A stretch of DNA of 64,000 bases from Acarospora socialis (lineage: Eukaryota > Ascomycota > Lecanoromycetes > Acarosporales > Acarosporaceae), in contig JAMYGW020000001.1 in NCBI GenBank assembly GCA_025617375.2, positions 2,170,001 to 2,234,000 of the forward strand. The letters are read 5' to 3'. Below are positions 23,521 to 33,198 of the stretch, piece after piece (the stretch's first letter is position 1; each line of letters begins with the position of its first letter). Below the pieces are notes generated by a model. The model saw nothing but the letters and a program-made list of their open reading frames with translations, was not told the DNA's origin and did no database searches. The translations under genes and the position numbers were made by a program.

Positions 23521-23795
23521 GGTCAAAGATGTTTCGGGGCTGCAATGGCGCGTCTTTGTCAACGACTCAGGTCTCCAATTGGTCTATGGTGCCTGCGGTG
23601 GGCTGTAATGAGGCGTTTTGATGACTCTCAGGAGCCCAAGTGGTCTATGGGACTGCGGGGGGCTGTTTTGAGACGTTTGGACAGACTCTTAGACCTCCAG
23701 ACGATCTGGGTGTGGAGGAGCGGGCCTGTAAGATGCCCGACAATCCCTTAGATCTCCCGATGGACTGGGGGCCTGCGTGGGGCTGTAGTGAAAGC
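23521..23795 (+). repeat. Degenerate 60-61 base minisatellite, about 4.5 units
   Basis: Unit boundaries fall near 23521, 23581, 23642, 23702 and 23761. Recurring words are GGTCTATGG or close variants at the unit start, GGGGCTGT/GGGCTGTAATG about 15 bases in, a variable middle, and CTCAGG/CTTAGACCTCC/CTTAGATCTCC near the end. Copies have diverged to perhaps 60-75 percent identity by eye. Reading frames are interrupted, so it does not look like a protein repeat now. Confidence 0.75.
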
Positions 23796-24026
23796 TGTGG
23801 CATACCTTTTCATTTCGACTTGGTTGGTTCATTTGGAGGTAGATCCGCTCAATCGCTGCAGCTGAAAGTGGCATTGGTTTTCAGTTTTCCTGTGTAGGGG
23901 TTTTGACGAAGGAGCGAGTTATCAAGGAGTAGAAGCTAGTCAGTGACAATCAAAGAGAAGTCCTTTTCCATTATATCGTGTGTGCAATGTGTTGCAGGGT
24001 GACGGGCTAAGTGTAGAGAAGTGTCT

Positions 24027-24054
24027 GCTGTTTGATGACATCAAACAACAGCTT
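24027..24054 (+). repeat. Imperfect inverted repeat (hairpin)
   Basis: GCTGTTTGATG, one spacer base, then CATCAAAC-AA-CAGC: an 11-base stem with a two-base bulge. It lies about 170 bases beyond the MFS stop codon. It could be a transcript-end structure or chance; unproven. Confidence 0.6.
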
Positions 24055-24227
24055 CAGCGTGTATATTCTACACCCAAGTTTAACAGCTCTTCGAGCAAAG
24101 AATATTCTGACGTCAAGATAATTGGTCCCCATCAATGAGGTATGGCGTTCCTGGTTTGTTGCGACTTTTACTAACCGGCAGCTCTCCGACGGGAAGCAGA
24201 TACAAGTTGTACCCTAATTCGAAAAGA

Positions 24228-25899
24228 TCATCGGTAGACTAGGCTAGTCACGAAGAGTGCAACAACCAAAGCCGCGAGGAGGAAAGCGAAGACCGCGAAT
24301 GTTGCTTTTCTCGATCGGCTCATTCCTCCTTGTGGTATCATCTCCCCGTGGATATCTTTCCTGACTTCGCTGACACACAGTAACAGCCCAATGCCCGCAA
24401 GCCAGTATCCTACAGGAATAAACACGGCTAGTATAATCTTCGTACGCTGGAAATATTCGGGACTGGTTGGATCGACGTTCCGCAGAGCGAGACCAATGAT
24501 CTGAGGTCCACTTGAGTATATGAGCACAATAACACTCATATAGATCGCCAAGGCGAACGTCTTCATTCGTGGAGGAAGAAGTAACGCCAGCAGAGAGGCC
24601 CATGCCCCGAGCCATAACTCTGCCGTAGCATAAGCAGCACTCATAACGCCGTAGAGAATCTTGACCCCTCTGGCTTCGTCGCCTCCAGCAATCTGTAGTG
24701 AGAGTACCATTAGGATAACAAAAATACTTGAAACCATACCGCCTATCGACGTTATATAGAGCGGTGTCATGACTGTTCTGGGTGCGAGGTACGCAGATAC
24801 AAGTCCGCCACATAAAACAGCGACCGAACCAACGGTGCCGACTATGATACCGTAACGGCTAAGCAACTCAGTCTCCGATGGGTAGATAGCGGTTAGGTAG
24901 CCAGGCATGTAGTAGCCTAACGAACTCAGCCTTCATAACCTTCTGGAAATGATTGAGGGGACGAACCAAAGACATTGCCAGAGAGCTGTCGGGCTCCGGC
25001 GCAGAGGGTCAAGAGCCAGAACGAGCGCATACGAAGGAGGTATCCGAGGGTTGACCGTAACCGGAACTTCGCACGAGCGAGTCTCGCCGAGAACCGTTCC
25101 GGATGTTGATCGATCAGATTCTCGGTGCTGTTCTGAATGAGGGAGGTTCTCCTGGCTGGTTCCCGAAGCAGAACCCGAATCAGTACCGCAACCACAACCC
25201 CAACGATGCCAATCGCTCTCATCGCAATGTTCCAAGGGGTATTGGTCTTGCTGAACGCCGTGGCAATCTGGCCACTTATGGCCTCGCCCACATAAACTCC
25301 AATGTAGAGACAGCTGATCAGCAGTCAGTGAACGTCTACTCTAAGCCTCCCAGCATCCCGGTGCAGCCATGGGGTAGCTGGTATCAGTAATCTTACCTTT
25401 CACCTAGAAAGATCCATTGCGTTCCGAGCAGGTCACTAATAAGACTGACACTAATTGCTTCGACCGGAGCTTGCCCTATGCCCATCCCGATCCGGGCGAG
25501 GAGAATCTGCCAGAAGTTGTGACTGTAACCTTGGAAGATCACACATACGCTCCACCAAAGCGCTGAAATACTCAAGACCCATACTCGAGCCAGTCTTTCA
25601 TCTGCGATGAACGCCACCCCGATCGCTAGCATCAAGTATACGATTCCTGTAGCGTAGCCCGAAAGAATACCATATTCGGAGGAAGACAGCGAGAGAGTAC
25701 GAATAACGTCGGCTTGGAAATAAGAGAGAACGAATTTGTCATACTGAGCAAGGAAGTAATTGATGAAGAGAAGTAAAATGGAAACGACAACTCGCACTGA
25801 CGGTACATGGTAATGCGAGGTCGGACCAACTCTGTTGTATCTGTCGTTGCCGTCAATTGGAGACTCGACCGCCTGGACGGGCTTTTCTTGGTCCCTCAT
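24228..25899 (-). CDS. Major facilitator superfamily transporter, spinster-like
   Basis: Twelve-helix MFS transporter. Exons (minus strand) 25899-25397, 25313-24967 and 24916-24228 give 512 residues; introns are 83 and 50 bases. Joins: FLGES|CLYIGVYVGEA (phase 2) and SGNVFG|YYMPGYLTAIYPSE (phase 1; the donor is GTTCGT, weak but the only one fitting frame). The N-terminal 35 residues are hydrophilic. Helix 1 runs VVVSILLLFINYFLAQYDKF, and the first half ends near RIGMGIGQAPVEAISVSLIS. The second half has helices at IIVGTVGSVAVLCGGLVSAY, PLYITSIGGMVSSIFVILMV, SLLALLLPPRMKTFALAIYM and a final ATFAVFAFLLAALVVALFV. The NYFLAQYDKFVLSYF start resembles spinster-type lipid or sugar transporters; the substrate is not readable. 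The neighbours are lipid-enzyme genes. Confidence 0.88.
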
Positions 25900-26326
25900 G
25901 ATACAGTTTCTAAATATCTGTCACCTAAACACGAAGAACAGTGAAGCGTTCAATTGAAAGAACTCAAGGGAATTTGTTCAACGTGGGGGAGTATCTCATA
26001 ATGTAGGAGGGCGAGTGCACTAAGGTAGTAGGCTAGTCTGCAGGAGACCATTCGGAAAACTTTACGAGCGTCGATACCCTTACCATAGCCCACGCGCTAT
26101 CGCTCATATATATACTCTAAGTGGCATGCATACCGTTGGTTATCAGCTCCGCCCTCGCGCGGCGTGCCCATCACATACCATACATGCATGGTAACTTGCA
26201 CTCATTAGAGGCGAGGGAATTAGACGGGAGAGCTCCAGCACCTTGTTGCTGCTCTTTCCAGGGAACGTCGTACTCTCGTAATCTAGTCTAGACTGCCCAT
26301 ATGATTGAGTCTCTAACGCAACAGCC
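25900..26326. other. Promoter side of the MFS gene
   Basis: 427 bases between two minus-strand genes; no coding sequence. CATGCATAC and CATACATGCATGG words (around 26127 and 26179) are locally repeated. No factor site assigned. Confidence 0.45.
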
Positions 26327-26962
26327 TCAGTTTGATTTATGTTCATCGACCTTCTGTAACGCTTGGACAACCCACAGCACCCGTTGGCAGATACCAACCC
26401 CGACAGCCGCGGTCATGGCCCAACACCAGAAGTTGATATACTGCGGCCAGATCAACATAGCCGTGAAAAGAAGACCACTTTCGAATCCCTCAATCAGGGC
26501 TGGCCGCATCGTCACGCTCGTCAATTCCTTCTCTCCTCTCTTCGCAGCGACAGCACTGACGTAGAAGAGCACGAAGTTGTTGATATGGAAGCTGGCCTCG
26601 AGCATTGCAACAGACAGCCAATTCACATCGACCAACAGCTCAAGCTCTTGACCCAGCGTGATAGCAATCGGCAGCAGAGAGTAGACGATAAAGTCGCCCA
26701 ACAGATCGAGGAAGCCGCCAAGCTCTGTGACTGATTTTCGGTCCCTGGCAACAGCTCCATCAAGCCCATCGAACGCTCGATTCATGCACCAAAAGAACAA
26801 CGACCAGCCACCAAGACTAACATCCGTAGCGGTCAGGCAGGCCAACAGGCCGGAGATAAAAGCAGTGGCAGTAATGTGGAGCGGCGAAACGCTTCTTGGC
26901 ACACAATAGCATAACGGAACCGCCACACGGTCTTTCACCTGGCGGAGAGAGATATCAAACAT
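26327..26962 (-). CDS. CDP-alcohol phosphatidyltransferase family enzyme
   Basis: Integral membrane enzyme that transfers a phosphatidyl (or related phospho-) group from a CDP-alcohol to a second alcohol. Single exon, 211 residues. The complete family signature is present: D65-x2-D68-G69-x2-A72-R73-x8-G82-x3-D86-x3-D90 (in FDGLDGAVARDRK...ELGGFLDLLGD), with all Mg-binding aspartates kept. Hydrophobic helices flank it: ITATAFISGLLACLT, SLFFWCMNRAF, FIVYSLLPIAITLG, FHINNFVLFYVSAVA, ESGLLFTAMLIWPQY and FWCWAMTAAVGVGI. At 211 residues it is compact, like bacterial-type members rather than yeast Cho1, Pis1 or Cpt1, so substrates cannot be assigned. It starts 358 bases from the divergent hydroxylase gene. 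Confidence 0.92.
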   Translation of the reverse strand: MFDISLRQVKDRVAVPLCYCVPRSVSPLHITATAFISGLLACLTATDVSLGGWSLFFWCMNRAFDGLDGAVARDRKSVTELGGFLDLLGDFIVYSLLPIAITLGQELELLVDVNWLSVAMLEASFHINNFVLFYVSAVAAKRGEKELTSVTMRPALIEGFESGLLFTAMLIWPQYINFWCWAMTAAVGVGICQRVLWVVQALQKVDEHKSN

Positions 26963-27320
26963 CGTGACAAAGTAACATGTTACGGCTCTTCTGGAAGTTG
27001 TGTCGGGAGTGAAAATCGAACGAGAATTCTTTGGTCCAGACTCTTACCAGGCACCTAACTACGGAGTAGATCAGTCATCATTAACCCTGTTCCGGTAGCG
27101 CTACGTTAGCGCCTACGCTATGTTTACTGACGTCGTGCATTTAGGTAACGTCCTGCGCAAATTCACTTCCAAAGGTTTAGAGTGAAGGTACTCCGACCCA
27201 AGGTAAGGTTTTTCAAAACGTCTTTGAGCATATCGAGATATGCAATTGTATTTACTCTATAACTGAAGAACGCCTTGATATGATCAGGACTGTGGGTCAT
27301 TCCGTGGACTGGAGTCACCT
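26963..27320. promoter_or_regulatory. Divergent promoter between CDP-alcohol transferase and hydroxylase genes
   Basis: 358 bases separate the two divergent start codons. It holds a CRE-like TGACGTC core at 27128-27134 and near-palindromic TAGCGCTA...TTAGCGCCTA words at about 27096-27115. Shared regulation of the two genes is inferred from layout. Confidence 0.55.
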
Positions 27321-28376
27321 ATGTTCCTAGAGACTACAACAACATCAACGATGAGAGTGTCTCAAGACGCTGAGCACAAGGTCTCACAACCTGGAGATAA
27401 CGGCCGACATGTTGTGAATTCTGTTGCAATACCGAGGATTGTCTTGTTTATTCTGGTCTCTACGGCTGTCCTTGCCCCTTCGCTTTGGGAGCCACGTCTT
27501 TCATCCTTGTGGGAGTACCTCCTTCGATCCAGCTTCTACAGCTCTTCCACCTTCGAGACTGTCTGGACCGTGCTTAGTTACGCCGTTTTCGAAATCATTT
27601 ATAATGTCAAATTGGTTCGAAATCCTGAAATGCGACTGGGTGTGCTCTCTGCCAGAGCCCGAGGCGACCACAAGGCACCAACACCGCCTCAGATGAGAGT
27701 GCCTTGGAAACGGCTTGGAGAGCTTGTCACATACGTTGCACCCCTACTGGCCATGGACCTGACTATGATCAAGAAATTCGCCGGTGTGCCACTGGCCAAT
27801 ATCAGAAGAAGTGGCGGGTGGGATTCTGCACTTTCCGACGGAGCAATAAGAGCTTCATTCTTGGCTCCGACATTGCATAACTTCTCCGTGTCTTCACCTT
27901 TTCAGCTTGTAAGAGCCTTACCAGCGGAGCCACCGACGAGCCGAAGGCTAACCTTCGAGCTTGTTGCTTCTCTCCTCATCTACGACAGCCTCTTCTTCTT
28001 CTTTCATCTTTCCTTGCATCGGATTTCTCTGCTCAGAAGAACTCATATGGCGCACCATAGCCATGGCGAGATCAATCCGCAGATCACCAATCAGCTCGAC
28101 ATCGGCGAACGGCTTGGGCTCGTGCTTCTGGCGAACTTCTCTCTCAACGTCATCGGAAGCCATGTTCTGACGCGGACTGCATTCGTGCCCGTCTTTGTGT
28201 ACTTGCTGATCGAGATCCACAGTGGGCTGGACCTACCTTGGGGCTATGAGAAGGTTCTGCCCGGGAGCATCGGTGCCGGGAGCAAGAAGCACGCCGCGCA
28301 TCACCGTACAGGCAATGGATTCTATGAACCCTTCTTTTGTTGGTGGGATAAGGCGTTGGAGCTCTTCGAGGGATAG
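27321..28376 (+). CDS. Fatty acid hydroxylase / sterol desaturase superfamily enzyme
   Basis: Membrane di-iron oxygenase of the family containing sterol desaturases, cholesterol 25-hydroxylase and fatty acid hydroxylases. Single exon, 351 residues; an in-frame ATG 30 bases on (M11) is an alternative start. Histidine boxes are intact: HLSLHR (about residue 228), HMAHH (242), EIHSG (about 300) and KKHAAHH (H324), followed by NGFYEPFFCWWDKALELF, the family-typical ending. Hydrophobic stretches precede the boxes (IPRIVLFILVSTAVLAPSLW, ELVTYVAPLLAMDLTM, LVASLLIYDSLFFFF). The N-terminal 35 residues are polar. The substrate is unknown; the divergent partner is a phospholipid-type transferase, which hints at a lipid product made by both. 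Confidence 0.92.
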   Translation: MFLETTTTSTMRVSQDAEHKVSQPGDNGRHVVNSVAIPRIVLFILVSTAVLAPSLWEPRLSSLWEYLLRSSFYSSSTFETVWTVLSYAVFEIIYNVKLVRNPEMRLGVLSARARGDHKAPTPPQMRVPWKRLGELVTYVAPLLAMDLTMIKKFAGVPLANIRRSGGWDSALSDGAIRASFLAPTLHNFSVSSPFQLVRALPAEPPTSRRLTFELVASLLIYDSLFFFFHLSLHRISLLRRTHMAHHSHGEINPQITNQLDIGERLGLVLLANFSLNVIGSHVLTRTAFVPVFVYLLIEIHSGLDLPWGYEKVLPGSIGAGSKKHAAHHRTGNGFYEPFFCWWDKALELFEG

Positions 28377-29926
28377 AGCCAGGGCCGCACATACTAGTCG
28401 ACGAGCTATCCCATGTTGAATGCAGTATAGATGTCTTCGGAGTTTCTGACCAGCATCAAGTAGGGGTTTCCTGAGCGCAGGAACTACCAGTACCGGCCCT
28501 CGATATGAATTACTCAAGTCCATAACATAATGTACCTACTGGACGCCCGTGCCGGCGCGAGTTTGCACTTGTGACGTGGACCAATGTCAAATCTTGATTG
28601 AAGAGGTTGAGGAATCCTCATTGGCCCTTATCCTCGGGAAGAGTTCGTTAAACATGGTAAAGCGGCGCGGAACCGCAGCATCTTATCAGTGAACAAGATC
28701 TAGGTTATATCTACATCGCTAGGTGGATAATATCGTGATAGCGACCTTTAGACACAGAGGAGAGTACGTCTTGATCCTTTCAAGTATCACGACGCACTAG
28801 GCGCAAGAGTGATCCAACTAGGTCTCATGGCTGCGACGAAAGCGACCACCCGGATCAGAAACTTCGTAGTGGAAAAGTCGTGCGGTGGGTCGATTACAAT
28901 AATAGCCATTCAAGAAATGAAGCTTTCGCGTAGTCCGGATCACCATGTAGTTGTGAGGCAGTCGCAGGGCCCGATCTTCAGCTTCTTCGACCCTATCTCT
29001 ACCTACATATGTTTTAAAGCCAACGCATCGCACCCATACTATGACGTCTCTGCATCTTAAAAGTCTCTTGGTGGACTGTAGGCATCAATACTGAATATCA
29101 GCCGGACATGGCTCCATGCAGCAATCTCGACGACTTCGACGACTATTTAGTTTAAGCATCGCCGGACTAGGAGTGATAGCCTGGAGCTTCCTCGAACTGC
29201 TACGAGTAGCTGATATCCATCACTGTATGGATTTGGCGAAGCGATGGTGGTGGTGCTAATGTCGGTGGCGGTCCTTAGCTGAAGCAAACCATCACTTTAC
29301 GCGTGGATATTCCGGCGAGGCAGCATCAGCTGAACAACAGACATCGGATAAGATTCAATCATCGAATCACGTTCTTACTGTGATTACTCTCTATCAGGCA
29401 TATCCTCGCCCATTCGACCCCTCCTGGTGGTCTATTTCATTCTACCGTGCATTGCTACATAGGGATTAGGGAGAAAGAAAGGTTGTCCAACTGTTAGTGT
29501 TGTTAAGGTTCGTTTCAATGGTTCTGTTCAACTTCCTTCCTCTCTTATTATCGGTCACGCCGAGCGGTGATGTTGTGAATCGAAGCTTGTTTGGCGGCCT
29601 CCTGCTAGGGCTGAAGCTGCCCTGCGTTAGTAGGTTCAAAGCTGTTGGCAAGTCATGTTGGGCGGTATCCCGACCGCTCCAGAAGCAGCAATAATGTCCA
29701 ATAACAAGAGAGACACGCCAAATGCAGGGAGCTAACAAGCCGAGCTACCCAGCTGAAGCAAAGATGCCAGAATGAGGCTGGTGGTCTAGTTGAGGCTGAT
29801 ATGCTCTTCCATTATCCTCACTATAAGATAGTCCACAAGCCTCGTCAACATGAGCTTCGGTTAGAACTCTTCAAGGCACCATAAGGTATCACATTATCAT
29901 ACGATATAGTCTACGCCGACCTCCCA
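28377..29926. other. Intergenic, hydroxylase to ankyrin-type gene
   Basis: No gene supported in 1.55 kb; open frames are short and unlike known proteins. Composition is ordinary. No repeat longer than a few units was noticed. Confidence 0.5.
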
Positions 29927-31465
29927 ATGGCACCCACACCGACGTCGTCCGTTTGGCTTACCGACAACCTCCCAACCGCGACGAATCGTGCATACAACAA
30001 ACAGCGTTCCAGCCTCTTTGACGCTGCAGAAAATGGCAACTGGACCCAGGTTTTTACCATCCTGCAAGATGCCCAGAAAACATATAAAGAATCTTGGGTC
30101 AACTGCCCTACTTCCGCAGACGGATGGACTCCGCTCCATTATGCGGTAGAACTCCTCTTGTTACTTCCGGTCTGGATCAATCAACTACTGACTTGCCGTA
30201 GGCGTATGAAGAGACACCGATCAACACGGTCAACAAACTTCTCGAGATGGGAGCCTGGCGTATGTACTGCATCTTTGGCTTCTGATCGATGACATGGTTA
30301 AACTAACACTTTATACCTACAGGCTCTATCCGGACGGTTGCAACGACTGGCACTCCGCTCTCAGAGCCGGAAATGACACCTTTGGAGATAGCTCAGGAAG
30401 GGGAGCACAGCTCGCTCTACAAGGCACTGAAACCCATCTTCAAGCTCAATGTTCGCGACGCAATCTTGGAACAACTGGAGGAGCAGTTCCACGAGCTTAT
30501 TGAAGGAGAAATGGGATGGGCAGAGGATAGCTGCCGGTTACCGCGCCTGGGTGTCTTGAGAGAGGGCACCGGAACGGGATGGTTCCCCGTCCGACCTGGT
30601 GTCAACCAGGAGGTAAGTTTCACTCTGAGTTGTTGCTTGGTATCCGTACATTCAATTTACTGTTCGATACTATGCTGACAATTTATTGAGCGCTTAGGGT
30701 TACCTGTACCGTCTCGACAAGAACAACCTCTTAGTTTGGGGCTTTGACGCAAACGGTGCCCTGGAGGCGCAGAGAAGAGTAACTGAGGAAGAAATTCTAG
30801 AGGTCGTCCGAGGAGATCCAGGTTACGATGCTAATCCGCGTGCCGCGGGGAATGCAAGCAAAGCAGGTAAGGATGCGGGGAAGGCTATCGCGAAAGCTGT
30901 CACGGCGAAAGGAGGTGTCGTGGGGGCGAAGTCGGCAACAGCGAGTGCAAGTCGAAGCACAACGACGAATAAGGCCACAAGCACCAAAGCGGCGTCGAGC
31001 AGTACTGTGAGCACGGCCAAAACTTTGTACCAGAGCGCTCGCACCAGCGAGAATACTGTCGTCGTTGACACCATCCAGAGAACTCGGAAGACCGTCGCGG
31101 TAGATGCTGCCAGTGACAGCGGCAGTGACAGTGGCGTTGATAAGGGAAGCGATAATGGCAGCGATAATGGCAGCGATGATGGCAACGATGATGGCAACGA
31201 CAACGGCAGCGACAATGGCAGCGACAATGGCAGCGACAATGGCAGCGACAATGGCAGCGATGGCAACGACAACGGCAGCGATGATGGCAACGACAACGGC
31301 AGCGATGATGGCAACGACAACGGCAGCGATGATGGCAACGACAACGGCAGCGATGATGGCAACGACAACGGCAGTGATAACGGCAGCGGTGACGATGGTG
31401 TTGGTAGCGATAATGGAAGTGATAATGACGTCGATAATGGCAGCGACAATGGTGATGACGAATGA
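29927..31465 (+). CDS. Ankyrin-type protein with long Gly/Ser/Asp/Asn repeat tail
   Basis: Exons 29927-30145, 30202-30259, 30323-30612 and 30698-31465 give 444 residues; introns are 56, 63 and 85 bases with matching phases and, in intron 1, a CTGAC branch site. The N-terminal half has ankyrin-like units: FDAAENGNWTQVFTILQDA, DGWTPLHYA|AYEETPINTVNKLLEMGAW|R and EMTPLEIAQEGEHSSLYKAL. A second part (AILEQLEEQFHELIEGEMGW, RLPRLGVLREGTGTGWFPV, GYLYRLDKNNLLVWGF) matches a layout I recall from other fungal ankyrin proteins. From about residue 205 the chain is Ala/Lys/Ser/Thr-rich. Residues about 325-444 are an acidic repeat built of GSDNGSDDGND-like units, encoded by a tandem DNA repeat. No signal peptide. 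Function unknown; probably a protein-binding scaffold. Confidence 0.82.
31110..31458 (+). repeat. Coding tandem repeat (GGCAGCGAC/GATGGCAACGAC units)
   Basis: Six- and twelve-base units (GGCAGCGACAAT and variants) tile about 350 bases; from about 31260 to 31375 they form a regular 24-base unit repeated about five times. It encodes the acidic tail of the ankyrin-type protein. Both antisense frames are also open across it, a by-product of the repeat. Confidence 0.9.
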
Positions 31466-33198
31466 GGATGTAAATCAATCGAATTGCAGCGACATGATAA
31501 CAATCACAAGGTGGGCAACGAATAAGTGGGGAAATCTTTCTTTGACTGGACTTGTGAGGATGAGTTTCCTGAAGGACCTTGGGCATAGTGGGCTGACCTT
31601 TTCTCATGAAATGCAAGTTCACTTAGAGTCTTTGACAATGAACAACGCTGAGGGCATCACTTAATCCCATCCGAACAGGTCTTTAGGGCTCGCTCCGAAA
31701 CAGTAACGGTAGCCCGCCCCATCGGTAAGCTAATAGATTGTCCACCCACAATGATACGTGCAAGGTACGATCAATGCCGGAAGAGGTTGAGCTTGCCGGA
31801 GGTCACCTCGTGAATAAATGAGGCTCTTTTCCATCAGACTCGAGCCCTCCAAGGCAGCAACGGGTTCGAACTAGGAGCCGTGCCTTATCAAGACCTAGAT
31901 GCGCTGGTATCAGAGAGCGAGCAGACTCTCCAACGATGAGCAACACACACACCCTGCATACACGCAGGTTTGCAACTCAAGGTTTTGATTATCGTTGCGG
32001 GTGTCTCATGCATTTGTTGGCAACCAGCTTTCATCCATTCTTCAACTCACCACTCTCTCCACGTGTCTCAATCGCAGTCTGAAACCACGTCGTCGGCCGC
32101 TCCGAGCCCGCCATATCAGCTCCTCGTGTACAGATTTGAACTGCAAGATCTTCCTCGCTCACGATCAGGCACCGCTTGAAGCAGAATCTGGACAAACGCA
32201 ACCTACCTTTGGAGAACGGTGTCGAGCCTAACGCCGAGATTTCGTACCCTTCCAAGGTCCTTTAGCAACATGTACGCCGAGTACCAAATCCTACAAAGCA
32301 AAACCTCCTCGAAGATTGAACTGTGCAAGTCGAAAGGTCGTGGTGCCTAGATCCTTGTTAGGAGTGAAGTAAGCGACTGAATCCATGCCGCCCCCTCGGT
32401 CGTCTCTACACGAGTAGAGCGCAACTCGAGTCGAAGGTCTGTATACCGTGGTATGTAGGAAACGGAATGTATCGAGTACGTCTCGGTTGCAACTCTGAAC
32501 GGGAACAGCGCTGAAGATAAGGAAGAAGCTCGATGCCTATATGCACAAGACGGGTGTGAAAGGCCGGTAGACGGTTGGTATTAGGACTTGAGGGCCTTCG
32601 TTGCAAGAGGAAGGGATGCGTATGAGGGTTGGGTGAAGGGAATTCGAGATTTGGTAGGTTCAAGAGATCATGGCCCATCCCATTTCCATAACTGGTCACA
32701 GCCGGAAATTGAGGTGGTTGGGTATTTACGACTCAGTTACCGCCGATCGCAGACTAAGATACAAGCTTCTAGCAGAAAGGGGTTGGAAGGTGTAGTTTCA
32801 AGATATGGCTAACCACTCCCGGCCAATGCGTGCCGAGGCCTATATTGTTGCGCCGAAGAAACTTATAGAAGAAGAGGAAGAGGAAGAGGAAGAGGAAGGC
32901 CCCAAGCCAGAAGTAAGGCAAGGTAACGTAATATGCACGTATGCCAACAACAACGATGCAAAAGGCATGACTTATAAGCTTGTGTATAGGAGAGGTAAGG
33001 TAGACGAAACGGAAGAGGTAGCCAGTTTCCCGTCTCTTAAGAACAGCAATTGTCACCAACTGGCGCCGGAAAACGTTCATAAAAACGATGCAAAACTCCA
33101 AACCTCCATATCTCCGCGTTAGATCGTGCCATTTCCCATCAGATCGAAAACATGCGAGTCTGCTCCTGCAAAGAGAAGTAAATGGGCGAAAAACGAGT
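31466..33198. other. Intergenic between ankyrin-type gene and tea4 3' end
   Basis: No supported gene. It contains a purine microsatellite (GAAGAG-type, 32868-32898). A plus-strand open frame at 32805-33122 covers that microsatellite; its Glu run and lack of any domain argue against coding. The right end is the 3' flank of tea4. Confidence 0.5.
32868..32898 (+). repeat. (GAAGAG)n purine microsatellite
   Basis: About five tandem GAAGAG/GAGGAA units, uninterrupted purines, in the 3' region beyond tea4. Confidence 0.85.

Larger units (their letters stand above)
23391..24227. other. Repeat-bearing intergenic region before the MFS gene 3' end
   Basis: Contains a degenerate 60-base tandem repeat, an imperfect hairpin and a perfect TGACGTCA palindrome (24108-24115), all downstream of the minus-strand MFS gene. 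No further coding sequence supported. Confidence 0.5.

Noticed and set aside
30823-31622. Two long antisense frames rich in SLPLSLP and CHCRCH repeats
   Set aside because: They are mirror readings of the GSDN coding repeat of the ankyrin-type gene; the sense frame has spliced exons and recognisable motifs.
31858-31880. Possible tRNA B-box (GGTTCGAA)
   Set aside because: No matching A-box, acceptor stem or anticodon arm could be folded around it on either strand.
32805-33122. 105-codon frame with a run of Glu
   Set aside because: The Glu run is the GAAGAG microsatellite; no conserved motif elsewhere.
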